A stretch of 64,000 bases of DNA, taken from the NCBI GenBank assembly GCA_024401295.1, contig JAKSLG010000003.1, positions 107,927 to 171,926 of the forward strand. Reading direction: 5' to 3'. This DNA comes from Bacteroidales bacterium. GTDB lineage: Bacteria > Bacteroidota > Bacteroidia > Bacteroidales > Marinilabiliaceae. Both the position numbers and the translations under genes were made by a program. Under the pieces are notes generated by a model. That model made no database searches, was not told the origin of the DNA, and saw only the letters and a program-made list of their open reading frames with translations. Of this stretch, positions 28,409 to 37,787 are shown piece by piece; within the stretch, counting starts at the first letter, position 1; the number at the start of each line of letters is the position of its first letter.

Positions 28409-29527
28409 ATGGCACTTCTCGCAATCATAAAAAACATACTGAGACGCGTTACAATTGCTTGTTCTGACTTGCTCGTCGAACCACTCCTTTACATCGGGAA
28501 AAAGGATACATTAGACGGTGCAAAAGCGGAAGCCATGCTTGCGAACATTCATGCCGATTCTAACGGCTCATGCATTTGCAGCCGAGAAATTTCGGAAGAA
28601 AAGGATTATGATGTTCATGTCATCGTGCCTGTCTATAACACAGAAAGATATGTGCGTGAATGCCTTGATTCCGCTTTTTTTCACAACACAAAATACAGCG
28701 TATTCGTTTCCGTCGTAAACGACGGATCAACAGATAGTTGTGCAAAGATACTCGAAGAATACGAAAGCCGATTCAATGGCGAGATACTCACACAAGAGAA
28801 TGCCGGTTTATCTGCTGCCCGCAACAAGGCGCTTGAGCACATCCGTGGCCGCTACGTGATGTTCCTCGATTCCGCCGACGTTCTTCCCGATGGCGCAATT
28901 GACGCACTTGTTGATCTCGCGGACAAAACAGATGCAGACATCGTTGATGGCAACTATCGCACGTTCAACGACATCAACAGAAAAAACGTAATCTTAATCC
29001 CGAGAGATCAAGAGCAAGCCGAAGAATGTAGCGGTTTCGCCTGCGTAAAAATATTCAGAGCAGAAATGTTCCGCAACGTGCAGTTCCCTGTCGGCTATAT
29101 CTACGAGGATACCATTGTATGTGGCATATTGCGACAAATGGCAAAGCGTATTGCAAGAACATCTGCCATAGTCTATAGCTACAGGCAAAATTCAAATGGT
29201 ATTTGTGCCGCAGCAAAACCTGACAATCGTGCCATCGACACATACTGGGTCACCAAAAGAGTTCTCATGGATCACAAAACACTTGGCTTGCCGATTGACA
29301 GCAAATTGTACGACATTATGCTCGACAATGCAAAAAAACAGCACGCAGTGATGAAGACATTGAAAGACAAAACCGCTTGCAAACAAGCATTCGTCGCGAT
29401 GGCCGATTTCTACAACAGATATTTTGAAGGCATTGAAACGTCTTGCAATAATAAAAAGAGAATAAGCAAAGCCATAAAGAAAGGTAACTACCTGGCATAC
29501 AGGTGGCATTGTTTAATAGGAGGATAA
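28409..29527 (+). CDS. Family 2 glycosyltransferase, atypical DxD motif
   Basis: The 372-residue protein has a GT-A domain starting at VHVIVPVYNTERYVRECLDS (about residues 69-88), then VVNDGSTDSCAKI and NAGLSAARNKALEH, all typical of GT2. At the metal-binding site the usual FLDSDD reads FLDSADVL (residues 152-159), so the second Asp of DxD is Ala156. A helical C-terminal part ends in a basic segment (KNKKRISKAIKKGN-like) that could touch the membrane. It is first in an operon with the sugar-isomerase gene, which starts 2 bases after its stop. Activity may be altered. Donor and acceptor unknown. Confidence 0.87.
   Translation: MALLAIIKNILRRVTIACSDLLVEPLLYIGKKDTLDGAKAEAMLANIHADSNGSCICSREISEEKDYDVHVIVPVYNTERYVRECLDSAFFHNTKYSVFVSVVNDGSTDSCAKILEEYESRFNGEILTQENAGLSAARNKALEHIRGRYVMFLDSADVLPDGAIDALVDLADKTDADIVDGNYRTFNDINRKNVILIPRDQEQAEECSGFACVKIFRAEMFRNVQFPVGYIYEDTIVCGILRQMAKRIARTSAIVYSYRQNSNGICAAAKPDNRAIDTYWVTKRVLMDHKTLGLPIDSKLYDIMLDNAKKQHAVMKTLKDKTACKQAFVAMADFYNRYFEGIETSCNNKKRISKAIKKGNYLAYRWHCLIGG
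29518..29523 (+). promoter_or_regulatory. Shine-Dalgarno sequence for the isomerase gene
   Basis: AGGAGG lies 6 bases before ATG 29530, overlapping the stop region of the preceding gene. Perfect Shine-Dalgarno sequences are uncommon in this window, and this one settles the start at 29530 over the upstream in-frame position 29503. Confidence 0.7.
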
Positions 29528-29529
29528 AA

Positions 29530-29937
29530 ATGTCGTTAGGAAAGATTATAGAATTGCCGAAAATTGCTGATCCGCGTGGCAATTTAACCGTGGCAGAGCA
29601 ATTTAAAAATGTGCCATTCGGAATCAAACGTGTCTATTGGACTTATGACGTTCCGGGAGGTGAGAGTCGTGGTGGTCATGCCCATAGACAATGCAAAGAA
29701 TTCATTGTTGCCGCAAATGGTTCTTTCGACGTTACACTAGACAATGGAACTGAAAAAAAGACTTTCCACCTCAATCATCCTTATGAAGGCCTTTTTGTTG
29801 AAACTGGAATATGGCGCACACTCAACGACTTTTCTTCCGGTTCACTGTGTCTGGTACTCGCATCCGACTTGTATGATGAGCAAGACTACATCGTAGAATA
29901 CGACGAATTCCTGGAATATAAAAAAAATGGTAATTAA
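29530..29937 (+). CDS. fdtA: FdtA-like dTDP-4-oxo-6-deoxyhexose 3,4-ketoisomerase
   Basis: The 135-residue single-domain cupin has the WxcM/FdtA signature: DPRGNLTVAEQ, then RGGHAHRQCKEF with the catalytic-type His50 and His52, and FVETGIWRTLNDFS. In characterised pathways such enzymes convert dTDP-4-keto-6-deoxyglucose to the 3-keto isomer on the way to dTDP-Fuc3NAc or dTDP-Qui3NAc. An aminotransferase of the matching type lies two genes downstream. RmlA and RmlB, which make the substrate, are not in the window. Whether the product has galacto (FdtA) or gluco (QdtA) configuration cannot be told from sequence by eye. Confidence 0.8.
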   Translation: MSLGKIIELPKIADPRGNLTVAEQFKNVPFGIKRVYWTYDVPGGESRGGHAHRQCKEFIVAANGSFDVTLDNGTEKKTFHLNHPYEGLFVETGIWRTLNDFSSGSLCLVLASDLYDEQDYIVEYDEFLEYKKNGN

Positions 29938-30874
29938 GCGATACGCAACAGGTGACGCTACCGAATGGGATGCGTTTGTTGAATGTTCCAAAAATGGAAC
30001 ATTTCTTTTCAAACGTGCCTATATGGATTATCATGCCGACAGATTTCATGATCATTCGCTTCTATACTACGACAACAAAAAACATCTCGTTGCCATAATG
30101 CCTGGCAATGAAGTCGGGAACAAATATTATAGCCATCAAGGACTTACGTATGGAGGCCTGGTCCTTTCCACGAAAACTAAAATGGCTGATGTAATGAACA
30201 TATTCGACATCACCATAGAGTATCTTCGCTCGCAAGGTTTTTCCGAATGGCACTACAAACAGATTCCATCAATATATCATAAATATCCCTCAGAGGAGGA
30301 CGAATACGCCCTTTGGCGTCATGGCGCACAAGTAAGCGTATGCAATATATCAACAACGATTTCTCTAAATTCTGATTTCAAAGTCAGCTACGAGGAGCGA
30401 AGGAAGAGAGGCGCGAAGAAAGCTACGGCGCAAGGCTACGTTGTTCGCGAAACTGACGACATTGCATCATTCTGGCCAATTGTTGAAGATAATTTGATGA
30501 CAAAATATGGTGCACATCCGATTCATAGCCTAAACGAAATTGTCCTGCTAAAGTCGCTTTTTTCAAAAAATATTAGATGTTTTGTTGCGGAGAAAGACGG
30601 AGCCATCGAGGGTGGAATCATTGCGTATCAAACAGACACGACATTACACCATCAGTATCCACATGCGACGATAAAAGGCAAGCAAGATGGTGTCATTGAC
30701 CTTTTGACAACAACCATCATTGAAAAATATTGCGCTACAAGCAAAATAAGATATTACGATTTCGGGACTAGCAACGAAGATGCAGGCAGATACCTGAATG
30801 AAAATCTGATTGCTCAAAAAGAGGGTTTCGGCGGACGAGGCATCGCGTATAAAACATATACCATCAGACTATGA
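29927..30874 (+). CDS. FemAB-like GNAT-fold acyltransferase
   Basis: The 315-residue protein resembles the FemAB/BioF2-like double-GNAT superfamily: [24 protein letters not shown] at the N-terminus, [11 protein letters not shown], the [13 protein letters not shown] basic helix, and a C-terminal [27 protein letters not shown] with the usual aromatic-Gly pattern. It overlaps the isomerase gene by 11 bases and the aminotransferase by 4. In dTDP-Fuc3NAc loci this place is often taken by an N-acetyltransferase (FdtC), so acylation of the amino sugar is a reasonable inference. Transfer of an aminoacyl or other group is an alternative. No membrane segment. Confidence 0.75.
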   Translation: MVIKRYATGDATEWDAFVECSKNGTFLFKRAYMDYHADRFHDHSLLYYDNKKHLVAIMPGNEVGNKYYSHQGLTYGGLVLSTKTKMADVMNIFDITIEYLRSQGFSEWHYKQIPSIYHKYPSEEDEYALWRHGAQVSVCNISTTISLNSDFKVSYEERRKRGAKKATAQGYVVRETDDIASFWPIVEDNLMTKYGAHPIHSLNEIVLLKSLFSKNIRCFVAEKDGAIEGGIIAYQTDTTLHHQYPHATIKGKQDGVIDLLTTTIIEKYCATSKIRYYDFGTSNEDAGRYLNENLIAQKEGFGGRGIAYKTYTIRL

Positions 30875-31959
30875 TCGACTACCTCAATCTACATAAAATA
30901 AATGCACCATACGAAGCCAGAATTAAACAGGCCGTTGCAAATACCATCGACAGCGGATGGTATCTGTTTGGTCATGAGGTCAGTTCGTTTGAAAAAGAAT
31001 GGGCGGTATATTGTGGCGTAGATCATTGCGTTGCTTGTGCAAACGGTCTTGATGCATTACGCATCGTTCTTCGGGCATGGATCGAGATGGGAAAACTCAA
31101 CGTCGGAGACGAAATTATTGTTCCCGCCAACACGTATATAGCATCTATTTTGGCTGTATCTGACAACGGACTCATTCCTGTTCCCATCGAGCCGGATCCA
31201 TATACATATTTAATTGATGCTCAAAAGATTGAAGCATCACTATCGCCAAAAACAAAAGCGATCTTACCTGTCCATCTATACGGACAGATGTGTGACATGA
31301 CAGCAATTATGAACATTGCCAAAGCCCACAATTTACTTGTGCTTGAAGATTGTGCACAAAGTCATGGCGCATCGAATCGACTACTTGGCGATGCTCAAGC
31401 CCATAGTTTCTATCCAGGAAAGAATCTTGGTGCTCTCGGCGATGCCGGTGCTGTTACAACTAATGATGTAGAATTGGCAACAATAATCCGCCAGCTCGCA
31501 TTCTACGGATCTTCTGAGAAATATATTCATCGTTTCAAGGGATTGAACAGCCGCATGGATGAAATACAAGCCGCCATCTTACGAGTAAAATTGCATGATC
31601 TTGACAATTGCAACCATCGGCGCCAAGAAATTGCAGGGCGCTACGATAAAGAGATTATCAATCCTTTTATCACTCTTCCGGCAAAGAAAAACAATCACGT
31701 ATATCACATATACCCAATACTTTGCGAATATCGCGATTATCTTCAGTCATTTCTCAAGGAAAAAGGAATAATGACACAAATCCATTACCCAATCGCTCCA
31801 CATAAACAAGTAGCTTACAAGGAATGGAATCATCTTTCTTTCCCGGTAACAGAACGACTCGCCGCTCGCGAACTGTCTTTGCCATGTAACCAGAGCATGA
31901 CTGATGACGATATTTCTATGGTGATAGACGCCGTTAATAGTTTCAAACGCAATGAGTAA
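30871..31959 (+). CDS. fdtB: FdtB-like sugar aminotransferase (DegT/DnrJ/EryC1 family)
   Basis: The 362-residue PLP enzyme shows [35 protein letters not shown] (Asp160 to the PLP ring) and [13 protein letters not shown] with the PLP lysine Lys184, then the [11 protein letters not shown] motif near 225. This matches the VioA/FdtB/QdtB group that aminates the 3-keto sugar nucleotide with glutamate as donor. It overlaps the FemAB-like gene by 4 bases (ATGA) and the flippase by 8, indicating translational coupling. With the isomerase it supports synthesis of a 3-amino-3,6-dideoxyhexose. The exact sugar is not determined. Confidence 0.85.
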   Translation: MIDYLNLHKINAPYEARIKQAVANTIDSGWYLFGHEVSSFEKEWAVYCGVDHCVACANGLDALRIVLRAWIEMGKLNVGDEIIVPANTYIASILAVSDNGLIPVPIEPDPYTYLIDAQKIEASLSPKTKAILPVHLYGQMCDMTAIMNIAKAHNLLVLEDCAQSHGASNRLLGDAQAHSFYPGKNLGALGDAGAVTTNDVELATIIRQLAFYGSSEKYIHRFKGLNSRMDEIQAAILRVKLHDLDNCNHRRQEIAGRYDKEIINPFITLPAKKNNHVYHIYPILCEYRDYLQSFLKEKGIMTQIHYPIAPHKQVAYKEWNHLSFPVTERLAARELSLPCNQSMTDDDISMVIDAVNSFKRNE

Positions 31960-33253
31960 ACTTCCATCGCCAATGCAAATGGCCAAAAGCATCCTTGTTT
32001 TTGGTGGTGCACAGATTTTTACTGTGCTTGCTGCATTGGTTCGTGGAAAGCTGTCAGCAATACTGATCAGCGCATCCGGAATAGGTCTAAACGGCTTATT
32101 CTTAACCATTTCCACTTTTATTGGAAATATAACGAATTTTGGCGTCGGCATGAGTGCCGTTAGGAGTCTGAGCGTTACATTTGAGAGCTCTACGCACGAA
32201 AACTTCATCTGTGAAGTGGCAAAAATCAGGCGTATCAGCATTCTGACCGCTCTTTCGGGCGCCATTTTATCCCTAGCTCTAAGCCCTTTATTCAGTCAAA
32301 TCTATTACGGTAATTTTTCAAATACAGGTTCTTTTGCAGCGCTGTCTATCGTTGTCGCTTCTACAATAATCATTAGCAATGAAATGGCCGTTCTCAAGGC
32401 AATGCAAAAAACAAAATTAATTGTATACCAATCAATTATCATTGCCGTTTTATCAGTTGTGGCCGTTATTCCATTTTATTATTACCTGAAAATAGACGGC
32501 GTCATTTGGGCACTGGCAACAAGCAGTTTTGCAAATCTTGTTGTCACCATAGCCATGAGTTTTAGCGTTTGTCCGTTCACTATATGCAAAGACCGACTAC
32601 ACGATTTTCTCATTTCAATCAAGCCTATCATCATTCTAGGAATTGCCCTCATTGCCGCAGGAATGGTTTCAAGTGGTGCAGAGCTCATCATTCAAAGTTA
32701 TTTTGAAGCAACGTCCGGACTTGATGCTCTTGGACTTTATCGCGCAGGTTATCAATTGAGTGTCGTATATGTCGGCATGATTTTTACGGCCATAAACAAC
32801 GACTTTTATCCGCGTCTTTCGGCTATATCCGAAAATCTTCAAGAACGCAATATAATGATAAACAGACAAATATCTGTTTTATTGTTTTTTACAGTTCCCC
32901 TCATTGCAATTTTCATTGCTATTCTTCCTTGGATAATTCCTTTACTATATAGCCGTGAATTTGATGCCATTATCACAATGACTCGCTGGGCCTCTATAAG
33001 CGTGATTATCAAGAGTATATATCTACCTATGGAATACCTGCCGCTCGTAACAGGAAATTCACGTCACTACCTTTTGATGGAAACAATCAATTGGAATATC
33101 ATGGCCATCTGCATTATCATAGGCAACGAGATCTACGGACTTGGTGGTGCCGGAATCGGTCTTTTAGCCAGCCAAATCATCGAAGTTATCTGGGTATATT
33201 TTTTCCTACACAAAAAATATGATTTCAGTTTTATATGGAGACAAAAAGAATAG
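31952..33253 (+). CDS. O-antigen/polysaccharide flippase, Wzx family
   Basis: The 433-residue protein is hydrophobic with about 12 predicted membrane helices. The start [24 protein letters not shown] and the mid-region [30 protein letters not shown] fit MATE/Wzx-type lipid-linked oligosaccharide flippases. It would move undecaprenyl-linked repeat units to the periplasm. It sits after the amino-sugar genes and before an acyltransferase, with which it overlaps by 19 bases. No Wzy polymerase is recognisable in the window. Confidence 0.85.
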   Translation: MSKLPSPMQMAKSILVFGGAQIFTVLAALVRGKLSAILISASGIGLNGLFLTISTFIGNITNFGVGMSAVRSLSVTFESSTHENFICEVAKIRRISILTALSGAILSLALSPLFSQIYYGNFSNTGSFAALSIVVASTIIISNEMAVLKAMQKTKLIVYQSIIIAVLSVVAVIPFYYYLKIDGVIWALATSSFANLVVTIAMSFSVCPFTICKDRLHDFLISIKPIIILGIALIAAGMVSSGAELIIQSYFEATSGLDALGLYRAGYQLSVVYVGMIFTAINNDFYPRLSAISENLQERNIMINRQISVLLFFTVPLIAIFIAILPWIIPLLYSREFDAIITMTRWASISVIIKSIYLPMEYLPLVTGNSRHYLLMETINWNIMAICIIIGNEIYGLGGAGIGLLASQIIEVIWVYFFLHKKYDFSFIWRQKE

Positions 33254-34191
33254 ATTTTATTGACACAGCAAAGGGTTTTTGCATAATGCTCGTTGTCCTT
33301 ACACATGTTCTTGACGATTGTTATGCCATAGATCATCCGCTTAAGTTGCAACTCGAACCAATCCGAATGCCATTATATTTTATATTGTCAGGATTGTTTT
33401 TCAAAAGCTATGATGGCTTTTGGGATTTCTGTTTGCGTAAAATCAATAAAATCCTCGTTCCATACGTTTTCTTTTTTGCGATTTTTGTTGCAGTTAGTTT
33501 CTTCTCAAATTTGCTCGGCCCAGCATTCAATGACTGGCACGGACCACTTTGGTTTCTCTTATGTCTCTTCGAAATGAATTTGATCTTCTGTGCATTACGC
33601 ATTGCGATAAAGAACGATTACGTCTTGATTGCTGCATGTCTATCGCTAGGTGTGGCTTTTTCATTCTTTGGACGCCTACCACTGCGTTTAGGAACAGCAT
33701 TTAGCTGCTTGCCGTTTTTTGTTTTTGGGTACTTCTTGCGCAATAAGACAACATTTCTGACAGACAAGACTCCTTGGTATACAACTTTGGTTGTCGTTAT
33801 TGCGACTGCGATTCTTACAACGATCTGGGGCGATATGTGCTGGTATCTCAACAACGATTTCCATATGAATATCTTTGCGCTCTATCTATGTGGCATGGTT
33901 GGAACAATTGCCGTCTTGATGCTTTCAAAGCATATCAAAAAAATTCCTTTTGTTTCGTTTGTCGGGCGCTATAGCCTCATTATTCTCGTATGTCACTATG
34001 CTGTAATGAAACTTTCTGCAGGATTGTTTGATTTTCCGAATGTAAGTTTATATCTCAGAGCTTTAATGCATTATATCTTCATAATGGGAACTTCTGCATT
34101 GCTGATATTCCCTATGAAGCGATTCCTGCCTTGGTTTGTTGCACAAAAAGACCTATTTCGCACTCGAAAACAATTGCATCCAACGGTTTAG
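33235..34191 (+). CDS. Acyltransferase 3 family membrane protein
   Basis: The 318-residue protein has about ten membrane helices and the family start [20 protein letters not shown], whose His is the probable catalytic residue, then LFYILSGLFFK-like and HGPLWFLLCLF. Acyltransferase 3 proteins add acetyl or other acyl groups to surface sugars such as O-antigen. It is the last gene of the plus-strand glycan operon. Its 3' end overlaps the 3' end of the opposing GT4 gene by 39 bases. Confidence 0.87.
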   Translation: METKRIDFIDTAKGFCIMLVVLTHVLDDCYAIDHPLKLQLEPIRMPLYFILSGLFFKSYDGFWDFCLRKINKILVPYVFFFAIFVAVSFFSNLLGPAFNDWHGPLWFLLCLFEMNLIFCALRIAIKNDYVLIAACLSLGVAFSFFGRLPLRLGTAFSCLPFFVFGYFLRNKTTFLTDKTPWYTTLVVVIATAILTTIWGDMCWYLNNDFHMNIFALYLCGMVGTIAVLMLSKHIKKIPFVSFVGRYSLIILVCHYAVMKLSAGLFDFPNVSLYLRALMHYIFIMGTSALLIFPMKRFLPWFVAQKDLFRTRKQLHPTV

Positions 34192-35238
34192 GATCACCTC
34201 AGAAGAGTAATCTTTCGCGCGCTTTTGTGCGTTCATTCCCATCTTTTGCCGCAACTGTTCGTTAGACATAAGTTGAATCATACTACTTGCAAGAGCCTCC
34301 ACGTCATCGACATCTACGATGATTCCGTTCTGCCCATTTTCAATCACGTCACTCGCACCATATCTGAAGTTTGTGCAAACACATGGCAATCCACATGTTT
34401 GTCCTTCTATGAGCGTCATCGGGAGTCCTTCATAGCGCGATGTCATAATCTGTAATGACGACGTAGCATATTGACTCATAACATTTTCGACATTTCCCCT
34501 TAATACAACACTATTTCCTATTTTCAAGCTACGGATCTGTTCTTCTAAATCACTGCGTTTTTCACCCTCTCCAAAGATTTCAAGTATCCAATCCGGATTT
34601 TTTTCAACTGCTATTTTCCAGGCACTCAACAATATATCAAACCCTTTTTCTTCGCTCAATCTGCCGACGGCAATCGCTTTGTGCACGGCATAATCCGGAC
34701 ATTTTTCACCTCGATTGTCTACAAAATTTGGAATTACAATGACATTCTTTGTATATCGTTCATATTCTTTCGCGTCGCCATTGGTCAGACACACAACTTT
34801 GTCGGCACACTTTGCAGAAAAACGCTGAAAGAAACTAAAAGGAATTCTATGAAGTGGTGTATGTGACTCGTAGACTTTCAAAGCCTTTCGCATAGTTACA
34901 GGCAACAGTATCGCGCCCAACACCCATGTGTATACAATAACATCCGGCTCAATATCACGGACATATTTGTTAAACTTGACTATCGCTTCAATGAAGACTT
35001 TAAGACGCTGGACATTCTTGATTATGAAATTTCGACTATCATCAACATACTTCAAGCCCAAACATTTTCGATGCACTTGCGGAGATAGTTCGTAGCTATC
35101 TTCCGCATCTTGAGAATACGCAGATATGATAGTAACGTCATAACCCATTGTTTCGGCAAAAAAATTAGCCTTAGCCGCCGTGACGCGTTCAATGCCCGCC
35201 TTCTGATCAAACGACTCTATGAAATATACTATCTTCAT
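34153..35238 (-). CDS. Family 4 glycosyltransferase
   Basis: The 361-residue GT-B enzyme begins KIVYFIESFDQKAGIERV and has the C-terminal donor domain with AVGRLSEEKGFDILL, VLRGNVENV and the retaining-GT motif SRYEGLPMTLIEGQTCGLPC (EX7E). It likely transfers a hexose in surface glycan assembly from the cytoplasmic side. It is the last gene of the minus-strand run that begins with the Ser/Thr kinase, starting 4 bases inside the previous GT2 gene. Substrate unknown. Confidence 0.9.
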   Translation of the reverse strand: MKIVYFIESFDQKAGIERVTAAKANFFAETMGYDVTIISAYSQDAEDSYELSPQVHRKCLGLKYVDDSRNFIIKNVQRLKVFIEAIVKFNKYVRDIEPDVIVYTWVLGAILLPVTMRKALKVYESHTPLHRIPFSFFQRFSAKCADKVVCLTNGDAKEYERYTKNVIVIPNFVDNRGEKCPDYAVHKAIAVGRLSEEKGFDILLSAWKIAVEKNPDWILEIFGEGEKRSDLEEQIRSLKIGNSVVLRGNVENVMSQYATSSLQIMTSRYEGLPMTLIEGQTCGLPCVCTNFRYGASDVIENGQNGIIVDVDDVEALASSMIQLMSNEQLRQKMGMNAQKRAKDYSSEVILNRWMQLFSSAK

Positions 35239-36167
35239 TTACAAATCTTTGAAAATAAAGCACACGTGCGGCGCAATCCAAGTATATTCAACAAAATAGA
35301 CTTGATAAGACTATTTATGCCGAAATACCTTTTCACAGCTACTTTTTGCTCGTGCAACATGATATCACCACAGGTTCGACAAAGCGAAATCTGAACATTC
35401 AGCATCTCCATATAGTAGCCATGCCATTGTTCTTCATGAGTATCTATATTCATGATTCGGGCATTTCTTATCATCGCTTCAAGCCAATCTGAAAATGCTT
35501 TTTTGTCCGCACTGCTCGTCAACCCACTATTGTTCCAATGGTAGATATACTGACCTTTACTTATGCTTGCTATTTTCAGATCCTTTTTTTGCAGAATACT
35601 TCCGAGCATCCATACATCCTCAAAAATACGCCCTACAGCATACTCGATGTCTTCAAAAATGCGTTTTTTATAAAGTTTATTGCACGCCCATGAATGTTGC
35701 CAGGCTTTTGTCCTGCACCAATAATCATACACTTGCTCGTAAACGCAGTCTGCCGGGATAAAGTCATATTCAGATGAATGCCCCGCATGAACTTTTACCG
35801 GAAATTCAACAATGTCAAACTCTGGATGCTTTGCAGCAATGACCTGCAACGATTCTATCGTATTTACAGCCAATTCATCATCGCTATCAACAAAGAGAAT
35901 ATATTGCCCTAAAGCATGTTTCAACCCATAATTGCGAGCATCGCTAAGTCCACCATTTTGCTTGTGAAATACTCTGACATTTTCATGCTCATCCGCATAT
36001 TGATCAGCAATTTTCACGCTACCATCTCTTGAACCATCATCTATCAACAAAATTTCGGCATCCTCACCAATTTGCATAAGAATGCTATCAACGCACTGAT
36101 TTAATGTCTTTTCGACATTATAAACTGGAACAATTATCGATAGTAATATTGAATCAGATGCTGGCAT
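35235..36167 (-). CDS. Family 2 glycosyltransferase
   Basis: The 310-residue protein carries the GT2 core LLSIIVPVYNVEKTLNQCVDS, LLIDDGSRDGS, NGGLSDARNYGLKH and the metal site LFVDSDDEL. The C-terminal third holds SRTCGDIMLHEQKVAVKRYF-like helical sequence found in many capsule GT2 enzymes. It overlaps the upstream GT by 14 bases and the downstream GT4 by 4, so the three are a coupled set. Donor unknown. Confidence 0.9.
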   Translation of the reverse strand: MPASDSILLSIIVPVYNVEKTLNQCVDSILMQIGEDAEILLIDDGSRDGSVKIADQYADEHENVRVFHKQNGGLSDARNYGLKHALGQYILFVDSDDELAVNTIESLQVIAAKHPEFDIVEFPVKVHAGHSSEYDFIPADCVYEQVYDYWCRTKAWQHSWACNKLYKKRIFEDIEYAVGRIFEDVWMLGSILQKKDLKIASISKGQYIYHWNNSGLTSSADKKAFSDWLEAMIRNARIMNIDTHEEQWHGYYMEMLNVQISLCRTCGDIMLHEQKVAVKRYFGINSLIKSILLNILGLRRTCALFSKICK

Positions 36168-37251
36168 AAAAATCGAGATATTGTTTTGCCACTTTTATAT
36201 AATCGTGGTGCTTTTGAACATACTCTACACTCTGTTTCTTAAGAGAAGGGATGATTTCCGGATTAAGAATCACACTTTCCAATTCTCTATAGACACTCTC
36301 TTTTGTTGGAAGGACGTTGATTATTGGCCGAAGTTCATTTTCGTCTATTATCTCATAATTTTCAGGTTCACCCCCACCGACGCAGACAATTCCTTTTGAC
36401 ATGGCCAAAAGAGGATTCATCGATGGAGTATAACTATACAATTGATCAATAATGAGATCCGAGCCATTCATAAATTGCTGATATTGAACAAACGGAACAT
36501 TTTCAACCTTAATCAATTCCATTCTGTCCGGATATTTCTCCAAAAGTTCCTCAGCTGCAGCAAGCATAATGTCCGTGCCCTTATATTCGTTCCGCGATTT
36601 ATTAATTCCAATAAAAACGCGAACCTTTTTTACAACACCATATTCGACTGACTTCGTTTCGGGCATTTCTATTGGAAATGGAATAAAGACCGTCTTATGC
36701 TGAAACGACGGCTTATAACAGACCCAATATTCATATAGTCCGGCAACAATACCGTCGCATTCGTTTGCAATCTGCTTGTTGAGGCGCTCCGAATCCGTTC
36801 CTATCCACAAATTTCGTTCGCGGATTGCATCGGCATTCATACGAACTTCATCACCAATATTAAAATCGCTGTAGCGAAGAGGCTTATCATTGGTACATAC
36901 ATGAACCCAATAATAATCCATTCCGAAGGCACCCAAAACAATCTTCTTGTTATTCTTCTTTAAATATTTGTATATCTGCGATATACGGCTTGGTTTGAGA
37001 TCTATGAAATGAGGATTGATCAGCTGAACGATATCGAATCCACGAAAATCATTCCTGTGACACCAGAATTTTAACGTCAACCACAATCCATACCATTTGC
37101 CCTGACCTTTTCTCGCCAAATCAATGTCACGAGGATAGTTCTTCCAATAGTCGCCATTTGATGCAACAACTACCTCGTGGCCAAGAGCTTTCAGTCCTTT
37201 GGCCAATGTCGCATGCACATTGCTATATTCACCAAGAAGAAGAATTCTCAT
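36154..37251 (-). CDS. GT-B fold glycosyltransferase, divergent
   Basis: The 365-residue protein starts with a Rossmann-like strand-loop-helix MRILLLGEYSNVHATLAKGL typical of GT-B enzymes. The middle has FDIVQLINPHF and VLGAFGMDYYWV, and the C-terminal half has VFIGINKSRNEYKGTDIML, resembling the donor domain. The acidic EX7E motif is weak (NPLLAMSKGIVCVGGGEPENYE), so it is a distant GT4 or related family. It begins at the stop of the hexapeptide-protein gene (1-base overlap). Assignment rests on fold pattern and neighbours. Confidence 0.75.
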   Translation of the reverse strand: MRILLLGEYSNVHATLAKGLKALGHEVVVASNGDYWKNYPRDIDLARKGQGKWYGLWLTLKFWCHRNDFRGFDIVQLINPHFIDLKPSRISQIYKYLKKNNKKIVLGAFGMDYYWVHVCTNDKPLRYSDFNIGDEVRMNADAIRERNLWIGTDSERLNKQIANECDGIVAGLYEYWVCYKPSFQHKTVFIPFPIEMPETKSVEYGVVKKVRVFIGINKSRNEYKGTDIMLAAAEELLEKYPDRMELIKVENVPFVQYQQFMNGSDLIIDQLYSYTPSMNPLLAMSKGIVCVGGGEPENYEIIDENELRPIINVLPTKESVYRELESVILNPEIIPSLKKQSVEYVQKHHDYIKVAKQYLDFYASI

Positions 37252-37787
37252 TATTTGTCGATTTCGTCATACCACGATGCATAAAGGTGGTAATTGTCGG
37301 CAATTCGCGTTATTGTATCTGCTTTCTTTTCAGGACTGAGTTCTTTAATTTTCTTTGCAGGCACTCCTGCATATATGCTATTCGGTTCAGTCTGTGTACC
37401 ACTTGTAATCAATGCATTAGCTGCGACAATAACATTCGATTCGACAACGGCATTATCCAAGACTGTCGATCCCATACCAATCAAGACATCATCTTTGATG
37501 ACTGCACCATGGATTGTCGCATTGTGGCCAACCGAAACATTGTTCCCCATTTCTATCGTTGAGCGCTCAAATGTCGTGTGAAGCACAGCACCATCCTGAA
37601 TATTACAATTATTACCGATGTGAATTGAATTGACATCACCACGCAAAACTGCACCAAACCAGATGCTGCAGTTGTCACCAATTTCGACATCACCGATAAT
37701 TGTTGCATTTGGTGCTATGAAACAGTTTTTTCCTATTTTGGGTGTATGTCCGCGGAGAGGAATTATAAGTGGTTTTTGCATGGTCAT
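37251..37787 (-). CDS. Gamma-carbonic anhydrase-like hexapeptide-repeat protein
   Basis: The 178-residue protein is a left-handed beta-helix with hexapeptide repeats (IGDNCSIW, IGNNCNIQ, MGNNVSVG). Metal-type histidines appear in VLHTTFERS and VGHNATIHG, matching the YrdA/PaaY/gamma-CA-like group, in which many members have no proven carbonic anhydrase activity. C-terminal helix KADTITRIADNYHLYASWY is usual. It sits between a 3'-5' exonuclease gene and glycosyltransferases; it has 1-base overlaps on both sides. An acetyltransferase role in the glycan locus is less likely than the gamma-CA-like assignment. Confidence 0.85.
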   Translation of the reverse strand: MTMQKPLIIPLRGHTPKIGKNCFIAPNATIIGDVEIGDNCSIWFGAVLRGDVNSIHIGNNCNIQDGAVLHTTFERSTIEMGNNVSVGHNATIHGAVIKDDVLIGMGSTVLDNAVVESNVIVAANALITSGTQTEPNSIYAGVPAKKIKELSPEKKADTITRIADNYHLYASWYDEIDK

